From the NCBI GenBank assembly GCA_016713405.1, contig JADJPF010000022.1:1-64000 (forward strand): a stretch of DNA of 64,000 nt. The letters run 5' to 3'. The stretch comes from Blastocatellia bacterium (GTDB taxonomy: Bacteria; Acidobacteriota; Blastocatellia; Chloracidobacteriales; JADJPF01). Under the pieces are notes generated by a model. That model worked only from the letters and a program-made list of their open reading frames with translations, was not told the DNA's origin and ran no database searches. The translations under genes were made by a program, and so were the position numbers. Shown here in pieces: positions 17,660 through 26,179 of the stretch (its first letter is position 1; every line of letters begins with the position of its first letter).

Positions 17660-18571
17660 AAACTGGTAAAGCTCGTAGCTATTTAGAATATTTATTTGTG
17701 CGTAGTGTCTTGGTCGGACTAGCTGCTTTGCCGCGTCCCATACGCTTAAAAGTGGCTTACTTTTTTGGTTACTTAGGCTATTTATTAGCTAAAAGACTTC
17801 GTAAAACAGCCCGTCGTAACTTAGAAATGGCTTTACCTGAGTTATCAGCAACTGAACATGAAAAAATTATTAAAGGGATATTTAGAAATTTTGGTCGTCT
17901 GCTAGCTGAATTTAGTTACTTTCCTAAATTTAACCGTGCAAAGATTGAAAAATTAGTTGTTTATGAAGGTTTAGAGCATTTTCAAAAAGGAGTGGAAAAA
18001 GGACGCGGTGTATTATTTCTTACAGGACATGTTTGGAGCATGGGAGCTTTCAGCCTTTGCTCATGCGGTATATGGACATCCTCATAATATTTTAGTTAGA
18101 CAAATTGATAACCCTTACATTGACAAACTGGTAGATTATTACCGGGGCTGTAGTGGAAATAAAGCTATTGATAAAAATAATTCTGTTCGAGCAATTCTTT
18201 CTGCCTTAAAACGAGGTGAAGCTGTAGGAATTTTGATTGACCTAAACACGGTGCGAAATCAAGGTGTTTTTTGTGATTTTTTTGGTATTCCTGCTTGTTC
18301 TACTACAGGACTTGCTACCCTAGCACTACGAACTAAAGCGGCTGTAGTGCCAGGATTTCTACTTTGGGATGAAAAATTAGGTAAACATAAACTTCACTTT
18401 GAACCAGAAGTAGAGTTAATTGTTACTGGAGATCAAAAAGAAGATATTTATCAAAACACTGCTCAATTTAATAAAGTAGTGGAAAAGATTGTCCGGCTTT
18501 ATCCTGATCAATGGATGTGGGTACATCGTCGCTGGAAAACCCGCCCAGAAGGTGAACCAAGCCTTTATTAA
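17656..18571 (+). CDS. LpxL/HtrB-type lysophospholipid acyltransferase (frameshifted)
   Basis: Family adds the late acyl chain to lipid A or related glycolipids at the inner membrane. An N-terminal hydrophobic segment (RSVLVGLAALPRPIRLK...YFFGYLGYLLAKRL) is followed by RKTARRNLEMALPEL. The catalytic HX4E block should read LTGHFGAWELSAFAHA. In the sequence an extra G at about 18031 (between CAT and TTT) breaks the frame; removing it joins both halves exactly. The second half contains GILIDLN and PDQWMWVHRRWKTRP, both conserved. Starts at GTG overlapping the M20 stop. Unlike the other breaks this one looks like an insertion. Confidence 0.85.
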
Positions 18572-18602
18572 TAATTTTTAGTGTAGCTAATATTACTAAA
18601 TT

Positions 18603-19034
18603 TTATTTCGTAGTCCGGTCGTAATCATCAGCTAAACGCACAATATCATCTTCACCTACATAAGAACCACATTGCACTTCAATAACAATAACAGGTTCTA
18701 CACCAATATTTTTTATTCTATGGACTGCCTTTATAGGAATAAAAACTGTTTCTCCTGCATTCAAAACAAGCTCTTGTTCATCACAAGTAACTAAAGCTTT
18801 GCCAGCAACAATTGTCCAATGTTCTGAGCGAAAATGATGATATTGCAAACTAAGACGGCGGTTAGGTAAAACTATAAACCGTTTAACTTTATAGTTTTCG
18901 CCTTCTTCTAATACAGTAAAACTGCCCCATGGTCTTTCTTCTGTAATAGAAGCTAAAGAATTATAACTAATAGTAGCTGCTGTCAATTTATTCCTCTTGC
19001 TCACCGAAATTATTTTAGAATTAAGTTTTACCAT
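18603..19034 (-). CDS. Cupin of the mannose-6-phosphate isomerase type II family
   Basis: Matches the C-terminal isomerase domain of bifunctional ManC/AlgA enzymes as a stand-alone protein. Key strings: ERPWGSFTVLEEGENYKVKRFIVLPNRRLSLQ, the metal-binding YHHFRSEHWTIVAGKA, and FIPIKAVHRIKNIG. It may convert mannose-6-phosphate and fructose-6-phosphate or act as a sugar-phosphate-binding cupin. About 143 residues. The ATG at 19034 is chosen over an upstream TTG because AAGGAG lies 11 bases before it and only 2 bases before the TTG. No guanylyltransferase domain is adjacent. Converges with the acyltransferase gene. Confidence 0.85.
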   Translation of the reverse strand: MVKLNSKIISVSKRNKLTAATISYNSLASITEERPWGSFTVLEEGENYKVKRFIVLPNRRLSLQYHHFRSEHWTIVAGKALVTCDEQELVLNAGETVFIPIKAVHRIKNIGVEPVIVIEVQCGSYVGEDDIVRLADDYDRTTK

Positions 19035-19228
19035 GATAATCAAATCTCCTTTATTGCTTCAAGCTATTATTTACAACTTCTTTTTGCTCAAAGAACGAAA
19101 GCCATTTGAAAAACTTGCAAAAATTCTCTATATAATACTAAACAAGGAAAAATTTCTATACTAAGTAGTTTTTTGAGGTCTAGTGCTGTGCTAAAATTGA
19201 GCAATCTGTTTTGATTGGAGAAACCTTC

Positions 19229-19495
19229 ATGAGTGATGGCGCAAAAGTTTTAGTCAAAAAGCTCTCTTTTTGGGGCTTTTTAATGGTATTTTTAACTTGG
19301 TTAGCAAGACAAATCCTAGCTTATTTATTTGTAATTATTACTCCTTGGATAAATTGGCTACTTGGTTGGGCAGTGTTGATTGGAGCAGTTGTATTGGGTG
19401 TGGGACTCTTAGCAGGTGGCATTGCTGTTTATTTTGCTATTAGAGCTTGGAGAGGTAAACGAGAGGAAAAAAAGAAGGCTAATGAAAACAATTAA
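19229..19495 (+). CDS. Small inner-membrane protein, two predicted helices
   Basis: 88 residues. Two hydrophobic stretches: the first from WGFLMVFLTW into LAYLFVIITPWINWLLG, the second VLIGAVVLGVGLLAGGIAVYFAI. A charged Lys/Glu tail follows. No family recognised. The ATG at 19229 has TTGGAG about ten bases ahead; an upstream TTG is less likely. Its last 14 bases overlap the cytochrome c gene, implying co-translation. A possible TATAAT sits at 19131-19136, with only a poorly spaced -35. Confidence 0.65.
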   Translation: MSDGAKVLVKKLSFWGFLMVFLTWLARQILAYLFVIITPWINWLLGWAVLIGAVVLGVGLLAGGIAVYFAIRAWRGKREEKKKANENN

Positions 19496-20192
19496 GCTTT
19501 ACTTTTTAGCTGGTTTTGTTTGTGTAAGCCTACTTTTACAAAGTTGGCCTACACAAGCAAGTGATTTCCAAAGTAAAACTCGTCGACAAACACCTATAAA
19601 ATCTAAAAAAAAGGCTGCTAATCCAACTGTTAATGCTGATACAAGTACAGATGAACTTAATGAAGAAAAAACTAAAAAAGCTGTAAAAAATTGGGTCTAT
19701 CTTTGCGCCCCTTGTCATACTGTCCAAGCAACTGGTACAGAAAACGGCCCACCACTACTTGGAGTAAAAGCAAAAAGAAAATTTACATTAGTGCAATTAA
19801 AAAGGATCTTTGCTAAACCAGAAGACCATGGACTCTCAGAAGCAATCCCAGCTTTTCGCAAATTAAATCAAGCAGAAAGAGAAGAATTAGCAATTTGGTT
19901 TTCTAAACTTACTAAACCAGAAGATATTGTAGTAACAACTGACTTACCTAACCCACCACCATTTATTTTTGTTCAAAATTGTGCTGGCTGTCACGCTCCA
20001 GACGCTACAGGTAATATTGGGCCAAATTTACATAATGTTATTAATCGACGAAATCGAGAAACTATCTTAAAACTAATAAATGACCCTGCTAGCGTAGGAA
20101 TTACTTCTAATATTATGCCAACCTTTTCTGAACTTTCTGAAGAAGAACAAAAGGAAATTGTAGATTGGCTATGCAGTTTAGCTACTAAGTAA
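19482..20192 (+). CDS. Diheme cytochrome c, periplasmic
   Basis: Electron carrier with two class I heme c domains. 236 residues with a signal peptide (to about residue 27, LQSWPTQA), a Lys/Thr-rich linker, heme site CAPCH at 75-79 and heme site CAGCH at 167-171. Candidate axial methionine: IMPTF in the second domain. The first domain lacks a clear Met in the expected place (it has AIPAFRKL), so its sixth ligand is uncertain. GAAGG precedes the ATG, which lies inside the end of the upstream membrane-protein gene. No oxidase or reductase genes nearby, so the redox partner is unknown. Confidence 0.9.
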   Translation: MKTIKLYFLAGFVCVSLLLQSWPTQASDFQSKTRRQTPIKSKKKAANPTVNADTSTDELNEEKTKKAVKNWVYLCAPCHTVQATGTENGPPLLGVKAKRKFTLVQLKRIFAKPEDHGLSEAIPAFRKLNQAEREELAIWFSKLTKPEDIVVTTDLPNPPPFIFVQNCAGCHAPDATGNIGPNLHNVINRRNRETILKLINDPASVGITSNIMPTFSELSEEEQKEIVDWLCSLATK

Positions 20193-20256
20193 AACCTATA
20201 TAGAAAAATTAATTTTATTTATTGCATAACAAAAATATATAGAAACCAATAAACCT

Positions 20257-21540
20257 TTAAGAAACTAACTTACTACTCTGTAACTTAGTAGCCAATTCAT
20301 AAACTGATTCTAAATCTTCTTGTTCTTTTATTTCTTCTAATTTTGATGAATCTGGTGTGTCAGCCTTTTTATCAGGTTTAGAAAATTGTATGAGTAAATA
20401 ATCCTTTTCATAATTTGCTTTTACTGGTCGATATCCAATCATTGCAGCAGGTAAACTAATAATTCTACGCTGGTTTTCTAGCTGTAAAACTAACTCGCTC
20501 CCTGTGTTACGGATTCGCATTTTTGACCTATCTAGCATTGGCAGTCGTACCCGCATTTGGTAAATTTGTTGATCTTTGGTAATTTCAAAAACACAACCTT
20601 CAAACATTATTTTGGTTGGGTCAGAATCACTATAAAGATCTGTTGCAAGTTTGTTTAATCCTTCATACCCAATAACTTCTGTTGAATATTGTGCTGCTTG
20701 TTGTATTGGAAGAGGAGCAAAATCTATTTGAATTTCATCTAAGTAACGTTTCTGAACTGCTCGCCAGCCTTCTAAATAACCGCTATCAGGAGCAAGCACA
20801 CGGTTAACAACAACTGAATCCACTAGCAAGCCATACATATTTAAGTAAGTAAGAGCGCGTTTTGACTCTTTGATTACCATTTTTTCTGGATTCATCACTA
20901 ATCTAACCGTAGTCTTACTAGTATCTGACAAAAGTTTTTTCATAGCTTGCAGCTTTTTTAACATATTTTCCAGGGCGGTTATTACTTCTTCTGGAGTAAG
21001 CATTTCCTCAATACCTGGCGAAAGTTTTGCTAGTGGCCTAACAATTGGCTTAATAATATAATGATCTGCACGTCTAAGTAGTTTTACACTCCAAGATAAG
21101 GTTTGTGGCAATGCAAGTAAACGTAAGGTTTCTCCAGTAGGTGCAGCATCAACAATAATACAGTCATAGCAATTTGTTTCACTAAGTTCTTTGATACGTG
21201 CCAAACTAAATAGCTCATCCATTCCAGGCAAGATTGCAGCCTCATCTGCAAGCACTTGATCCATACCTTGAAGTGCTACTAGCCTAGCAATATGGGCGCG
21301 TACCGTCCCCCAGTTATCTTCTAAATCACTATAAACATTAGCCTCCATTGCCCACAGATTAGGCATAATTTCCTTTGCTTCATGACTTAGCTCTTGGTCA
21401 AAAACATCCCCTAAACTATGAGCAGCATCTGTGCTTAAAATTAAAGTTCGATGCCCTAAACTAGCAGCACGCAAAGCAGCAGCAGCAGCAACAGAAGTTT
21501 TACCTACTCCACCTTTGCCAGTATAAATAATTATTCTCAT
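20257..21540 (-). CDS. ArsA/Get3-family ATPase with C-terminal HSP20-like domain
   Basis: Deviant-Walker P-loop ATPase: GKGGVGKT at residues 8-15, switch region STDAAHSLGD, and VDAAPTGETLRLL. 427 residues, one ATPase copy rather than the duplicated ArsA pump subunit. The C-terminal ~100 residues (CVFEITKDQQIYQMRVRLPMLD...) resemble the alpha-crystallin-like domain found in cyanobacterial and acidobacterial ArsA homologues. Without arsB/arsD or arsR nearby an arsenic role is not supported; tail-anchored-protein or metal handling is equally possible. OsmC is encoded 87 bases upstream in the same direction. Confidence 0.88.
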   Translation of the reverse strand: MRIIIYTGKGGVGKTSVAAAAALRAASLGHRTLILSTDAAHSLGDVFDQELSHEAKEIMPNLWAMEANVYSDLEDNWGTVRAHIARLVALQGMDQVLADEAAILPGMDELFSLARIKELSETNCYDCIIVDAAPTGETLRLLALPQTLSWSVKLLRRADHYIIKPIVRPLAKLSPGIEEMLTPEEVITALENMLKKLQAMKKLLSDTSKTTVRLVMNPEKMVIKESKRALTYLNMYGLLVDSVVVNRVLAPDSGYLEGWRAVQKRYLDEIQIDFAPLPIQQAAQYSTEVIGYEGLNKLATDLYSDSDPTKIMFEGCVFEITKDQQIYQMRVRLPMLDRSKMRIRNTGSELVLQLENQRRIISLPAAMIGYRPVKANYEKDYLLIQFSKPDKKADTPDSSKLEEIKEQEDLESVYELATKLQSSKLVS

Positions 21541-21627
21541 TAAAATATTTTTCCTTTGTCTCTATAGCTAACTTATTGCAATTATTATAATTTATAGATT
21601 TATAAACTTATTTATTTTATTACGTTA

Positions 21628-22047
21628 TCAGACTAAGGTATCTCGAATTTTTATTTCTCCTGTTAAAGTACGATGTATAGGGCATTTGCTAGCAATTTCT
21701 AGTAATTTATTTTGTTGTTCCTCGGTCAAATTGCCTTTTAAGTAAATACGTCGGCGGATTTCATCCACTTTTCCTATTTTAGTTTCGCAGTCCTGACAAT
21801 CTGACACATATTGTTTACTATGTACTAATACTATTTCTATCTCTTCTAACGGCCAACCTTTTCGTTGTGCATAAAGCTGTAGTGTCATTGAAGTACAAGC
21901 ACCTAGAGCAGAAAGTAACAGACTATATGGATCTGGCCCTTCATCCTCACCACCTGCATTTACTGGCTCATCAGCAATTATAGTGTGTCCTCCTGCTTGA
22001 ATTTGATTTTTCAATCCACTTAAGGATTTTACTGTTACTGTAACCAT
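21628..22047 (-). CDS. OsmC-family protein
   Basis: OsmC/Ohr proteins reduce organic hydroperoxides with two cysteines. 139 residues from the ATG at 22047, which follows GGAG and starts at the usual MVTVTVKS; longer upstream extension in frame lacks a ribosome site. Conserved parts: GPDPYSLLLSALGACTSMTLQLYA (first Cys) and KLLEIASKCPIHRTL (second Cys). It also carries an extra CQDC pair in the middle (SDCQDCETK), common in the YhfA-like branch. Cytoplasmic. Likely oxidative-stress role. Confidence 0.9.
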   Translation of the reverse strand: MVTVTVKSLSGLKNQIQAGGHTIIADEPVNAGGEDEGPDPYSLLLSALGACTSMTLQLYAQRKGWPLEEIEIVLVHSKQYVSDCQDCETKIGKVDEIRRRIYLKGNLTEEQQNKLLEIASKCPIHRTLTGEIKIRDTLV

Positions 22048-22335
22048 TAAGTTAAGCTCCAAAGATTGATAAATTGATGTTTTAATAGAGTTTATTCTAT
22101 ATGTTCTAAGTTTAGTCTCTATAAGAAACACTTTATAATAAAAGAAAACCCAACAAACTGCTTAAAAATTTGCTCTCTTAAAATATATAGCCTATCAGTT
22201 AATGTAAGCTACTAATCATAATTAATAATACCTTAAAGTATTAAAGACTTGCGGCTAATATTTTGCTAAGTTACACTAGCTTTTCCACTTATTCCTTAAA
22301 ATCAATCATTAAAAGCCCTACAGAGGTAAATAAGT

Positions 22336-25300
22336 ATGTCCAAGCCCCTAAAAGCCAAATTAACCTGGCTTTGTGTTTTAGTCCTCTTTATATTATTTCA
22401 CTTAATTAACAACCCTTTAGCTAATAGTAAATCAAACAACACTAGAAATCTTACCGATATCTCTCCTTTAGCAATAACAGGTTGTCAGATAGCTAATTTT
22501 AGTGCTGCTACTAATTTTGCAGTTAACGGTTCTGGTTCACAAGCTATTGCAGCGGCAGATTTTAACCGAGATGGAATAATTGATCTGGTGACAGCAAATT
22601 TTCTTAGTAGTAATATTTCTTTGCTCTTAGGCAATAGAAATGGTCAATTTACCAATGCAGGAACTTTTAGCACAGAAACAGGCTTAGGCCCACGTTCTAT
22701 AGTTGCTCAAGATTTTAACCTAGATGGTAATATGGATATTGCTACAGCTAATTTTAACAGTAATAATGTGGCTGTTTTTCTTGGTACTGGACAAGGTAGT
22801 TTTACTATGGCAACTAATTTTGCAATTGGTGATGAGGCTGTTGGGCCTATATTTATTGCTAAAGTAGACTTTAATCGAGATGGAAAAATGGATTTAGCTA
22901 CTACTAATTTTAGTAGTGAAAATATTTCTATATTATTTAATGATGGATTAGGTAATTTTAATAGTGTAAATAAAATAGATCTAGCTGATGCTGTTGGCCC
23001 AAGGGGTCTGGCAATAGGCGACTTTAACCAAGATGGTAATCCTGATCTTGCTACAGCAAACTTTAATACAAATAATATTTCTATTCTTTTAGGTGATGGT
23101 AGCTTTGGAATTATTAACACAGTAAATTTTGATTTAGGGGCTACTTTGCCTTTTGCAATTGTTAGTGGAGATTTTAATCAAGATAACTTTTTAGATTTAG
23201 CTACTGCTAATGGTGATAATTCTGTCTCTATTCTTTTAGGTGATGGTTTAAGCAATTTTACTATAATTAATAAATTTGATCTTTTAGAAGGTATTACACC
23301 TCAATCTTTACAAACAGCCGATATTAATCAGGATGGTTTACTAGATCTAATTGCTGCTAACTCTAGCAGTAACAACTTATCGGCTTTGTTATGTGATGGA
23401 ACAGGTAATTTTATTAACCTTACAACTCTACCTTTACCATTAGCAAAAGGCGTACAAAATTTAATTACAGCAGATTTTAATTTAGACAATAAATTAGATT
23501 TAGCTACTGCTAATCAAACTTCTGGAGATATTTCCGTTTTACTAAATAATTGTACTGTTACTTGTAGTGGTACATTTGCTAATGCTAATAATATTACTAT
23601 TAGTGATATAGCTGGGCCCCAATCATCAACCATAGCTGATTTTAATCGGGATGGACTCCTAGATTTAGCTACTGCTAATCCTGGCAATGGCAATATATCT
23701 TTATTATTAGCAACAGGAAACAATAGTTTTTCTGGTACTAATAATTTTGCTACTGGAGGTATTCAACCTTTTTCTTTAACAAATGGAGATTTTAACCGTG
23801 ATGGTAATTTTGATATTGCTACTGTTGATGTTGCAACTAATAACGTTTATGTCTTACTAGGGGATGGTACAGGTAATCTTGGAGTATCAAATACTACCCA
23901 GCTAACTAGTAGCCAGCCTGTAGCAATTCTTACAGCGGATTTTAACCGAGATGGCCTTTTAGATCTAGCTACTGCTAATGCTGGCAGCAACACCATATCA
24001 CTTTTATTTGGATTAGGTGATGGAACATTTAACATACCTATAGATTTTAATCTAAATGGTGGAATAGGGCCATTTTCCTTAATAGCAGAAGACTTTAACC
24101 GAGATGGCTCTTTAGATTTAGCTACTGCTAATTTAGGCAGTAATACCATTAGCATTTTACTTGGTAGCCCATTTGGATTTTCTCTTGTAAATAATTTTGG
24201 TGTTGGTAGCAGTTCACCAAGAGCCATTGCAACGGGTGATTTTAATCGAGATGGTAGCCCAGATATTGTAGTTGTTAATAGTGGTAGTAATAACCTATCT
24301 ATTTTACGAAATGATGGAAATGCAAATTTTACCACCTTAAATAATATTCAACTATCTGGAGCAATAAAACCTGTTGCGGTCTCAGTAGCAGACTTAGATT
24401 TAGATGGAAATCTGGATATAGCTCTAGCAAATGCAACTACCAATAATATTTCCCTCTTTTTTGGTAATGGTAATAATAGCTTTGTTTTTGACAGCAACTT
24501 ACCTTTAGGAATAGGAAGAGAACCTAGTTCAATTACTATTAAAGATATCAATAAAGATACTACTCCAGATTTAATTGTGACTAATAGCTCTAGTCTAAGT
24601 GTTTCATTACTATTAAATTTATGTAAGTGTGATGTCTTAGTCAGTCCAAGTAGTCTACCTATTGGACAACGTTTAACTAATTATAATCAAAGCTTTGCAG
24701 CTAGTGGTGGAGTGGATCCTTACAATTTTTCAGTAACTTTTGGTAGTTTACCTTCAGGGCTTACACTTTCAGCAAATGGAGAACTTAGCGGAATACCTAC
24801 ACAAACAGGTATTTTTAACTTTGCAGTTACAGTTACTGATGCTAGTGGTTGTAGTGTTAATCAAAGTTATAGCTTATTAATTAATTCTGATCCTGCTGTT
24901 AGATTAGAAGTAATAGCACCTACAGAAGTATTAAGCGGACAAATATTTGATATAAAAGTAACAGCTATTGACTCGTCAGGTAATACAGCTAGTAGTTATA
25001 CTGGTGCAATAACATTTTCCAGTTCCGACTCACTAGCCTTGCTACCTACTAATTTTTCTTTTAATTTTTCTGATTTAGGAACTCATACTTTTGCTAAAGC
25101 AATAACTCTAAAAAATATTGGAATAAATACAATTACAGTCCAAGATCTAAATAATCCAAGTATTAGTGGAACAACACAAGTTATAGTTAATAAGTTAGAA
25201 ACCAAAATTGCAGTTAATTCCCTTACAAATCCTAGTAAACTCAATAGTCCTGCAACTTTTATAGCTGTAGTAACAACAGACACAGCAACTAATAGTAATC

Positions 25301-25509
25301 CTACAGGAACAATAACCTTTATTATTGATGGAGTAGAACAAACACCTATAAATATTATTCGTGCAGAAGCAACATTTATCACAAGCCAGCTAAGACTTGG
25401 AGATCATCAAATAAGTGCAAAATACAGTGGAGATGCACTATTCAATGCTAGTTTAGCCCCTGTAATAATTCAGACTATAAAAATTTCTAGGTTAAATGAA
25501 GAGGATTAA
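22336..25509 (+). CDS. Secreted FG-GAP/VCBS double beta-propeller protein with Ig-like tail
   Basis: 1057 residues with an N-terminal signal segment. Fourteen calcium-loop repeats of the form DxNxDGxxDL run from about residue 75 to 745, spaced 40-50 residues. They fall into two sets of seven, separated by a Cys-containing linker (LLNNCTVTCSGTF) and closed by LLLNLCKCDVL, so two seven-bladed propellers are likely. A putative-Ig domain follows (GVDPYNFSVTFGSLPSGLTLSANGELSGIP), then two Ig-like domains ending KYSGDALFNAS. Integrin-like propellers bind surfaces or polysaccharide. No sorting signal or C-terminal anchor was recognised. Divergent from OsmC; converges with the HU gene. Confidence 0.88.
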   Translation: MSKPLKAKLTWLCVLVLFILFHLINNPLANSKSNNTRNLTDISPLAITGCQIANFSAATNFAVNGSGSQAIAAADFNRDGIIDLVTANFLSSNISLLLGNRNGQFTNAGTFSTETGLGPRSIVAQDFNLDGNMDIATANFNSNNVAVFLGTGQGSFTMATNFAIGDEAVGPIFIAKVDFNRDGKMDLATTNFSSENISILFNDGLGNFNSVNKIDLADAVGPRGLAIGDFNQDGNPDLATANFNTNNISILLGDGSFGIINTVNFDLGATLPFAIVSGDFNQDNFLDLATANGDNSVSILLGDGLSNFTIINKFDLLEGITPQSLQTADINQDGLLDLIAANSSSNNLSALLCDGTGNFINLTTLPLPLAKGVQNLITADFNLDNKLDLATANQTSGDISVLLNNCTVTCSGTFANANNITISDIAGPQSSTIADFNRDGLLDLATANPGNGNISLLLATGNNSFSGTNNFATGGIQPFSLTNGDFNRDGNFDIATVDVATNNVYVLLGDGTGNLGVSNTTQLTSSQPVAILTADFNRDGLLDLATANAGSNTISLLFGLGDGTFNIPIDFNLNGGIGPFSLIAEDFNRDGSLDLATANLGSNTISILLGSPFGFSLVNNFGVGSSSPRAIATGDFNRDGSPDIVVVNSGSNNLSILRNDGNANFTTLNNIQLSGAIKPVAVSVADLDLDGNLDIALANATTNNISLFFGNGNNSFVFDSNLPLGIGREPSSITIKDINKDTTPDLIVTNSSSLSVSLLLNLCKCDVLVSPSSLPIGQRLTNYNQSFAASGGVDPYNFSVTFGSLPSGLTLSANGELSGIPTQTGIFNFAVTVTDASGCSVNQSYSLLINSDPAVRLEVIAPTEVLSGQIFDIKVTAIDSSGNTASSYTGAITFSSSDSLALLPTNFSFNFSDLGTHTFAKAITLKNIGINTITVQDLNNPSISGTTQVIVNKLETKIAVNSLTNPSKLNSPATFIAVVTTDTATNSNPTGTITFIIDGVEQTPINIIRAEATFITSQLRLGDHQISAKYSGDALFNASLAPVIIQTIKISRLNEED

Positions 25510-25537
25510 AAATTAGAATTAGAAGTAAAAATAAATA

Positions 25538-25582
25538 AATAAGCCACTTAATAAAAAATAACTAATAATTAAGTGGCTTATT
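25538..25582. terminator. Bidirectional hairpin terminator
   Basis: AATAAGCCACTTAAT pairs perfectly with ATTAAGTGGCTTATT (15 bp) around a 15-base loop, between the propeller-protein gene and the convergent HU gene. A/T tracts on both sides suit termination in both directions. Confidence 0.75.
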
Positions 25583-25588
25583 TAATAC

Positions 25589-26014
25589 TTAAGAATTTTG
25601 AGTTAAGAATAACTTTAAATCTTTTCCCATCTTAAAATAAACTACTCTTTTAGCTGGTACATCTACAGATTCACCAGTTTTGGGATTACGGCCACGTCTA
25701 GCACGGCGGCTACGTAGGCGAAATGACCCAAAACCACGTATTTCTATTTCGTTACCTTCTTTTAATGTATCAATCATTGATTGAATTATTTCTGCTACAA
25801 TAGCTTCAGCATCTCTATTAGTAATCTCCATCATACTTCCTACAGCTTTAGCCACTTCTTGAGCTAGTTCTAACCTAGTAATAGTATTAGGTTTAGTAAC
25901 TGGAACTGGTGCTGGTTTAGCTTTTGTTTTAGCTGCGGTTGTTGATGTAGCTTCACCTTTATATTTAGTAGTTTTTGTGGCTTCTTTAGTAGTTTTAGTA
26001 GTAGATCGTGCCAT
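25589..26014 (-). CDS. HU/IHF-family DNA-binding protein with basic N-terminal tail
   Basis: Nucleoid protein that bends DNA as a dimer. The HU fold spans about residues 45-141: RLELAQEVAKAVG, the arm GFGSFRLRSRRARRGRNPKTGES and the end VVYFKMGKDLK. Ahead of it is a ~43-residue Thr/Lys/Ala/Pro tail (MARSTTKTTKEATKTTK...) resembling histone-H1-like extensions known in some HU proteins, where they change DNA compaction. AGGGAG lies 10 bases before the ATG. Confidence 0.93.
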   Translation of the reverse strand: MARSTTKTTKEATKTTKYKGEATSTTAAKTKAKPAPVPVTKPNTITRLELAQEVAKAVGSMMEITNRDAEAIVAEIIQSMIDTLKEGNEIEIRGFGSFRLRSRRARRGRNPKTGESVDVPAKRVVYFKMGKDLKLFLTQNS

Positions 26015-26179
26015 TAATAATGCGCTCCCTATTCTAATCTAACTTATTCTGTTGGTATAGTTTATACACTTATTTGCTATATTTCCAGTGTTTATCACCA
26101 TTTAAAGTAAAATTTCTCGCTTAAAACAAAAAACTTACCAAGCTAGACTACCATAACTCTAATAAACACTGCAAATATA

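Noticed and set aside
20257..21540. Arsenic resistance operon
   Set aside because: Only a single ArsA-like ATPase with an HSP20-like end is present; no arsB, arsC, arsD or arsR nearby.
22560..24560. Periodic repeats suspected to be a CRISPR-like or tandem DNA array
   Set aside because: The period matches protein-level FG-GAP repeats in one long frame; spacers and exact repeat units are absent.
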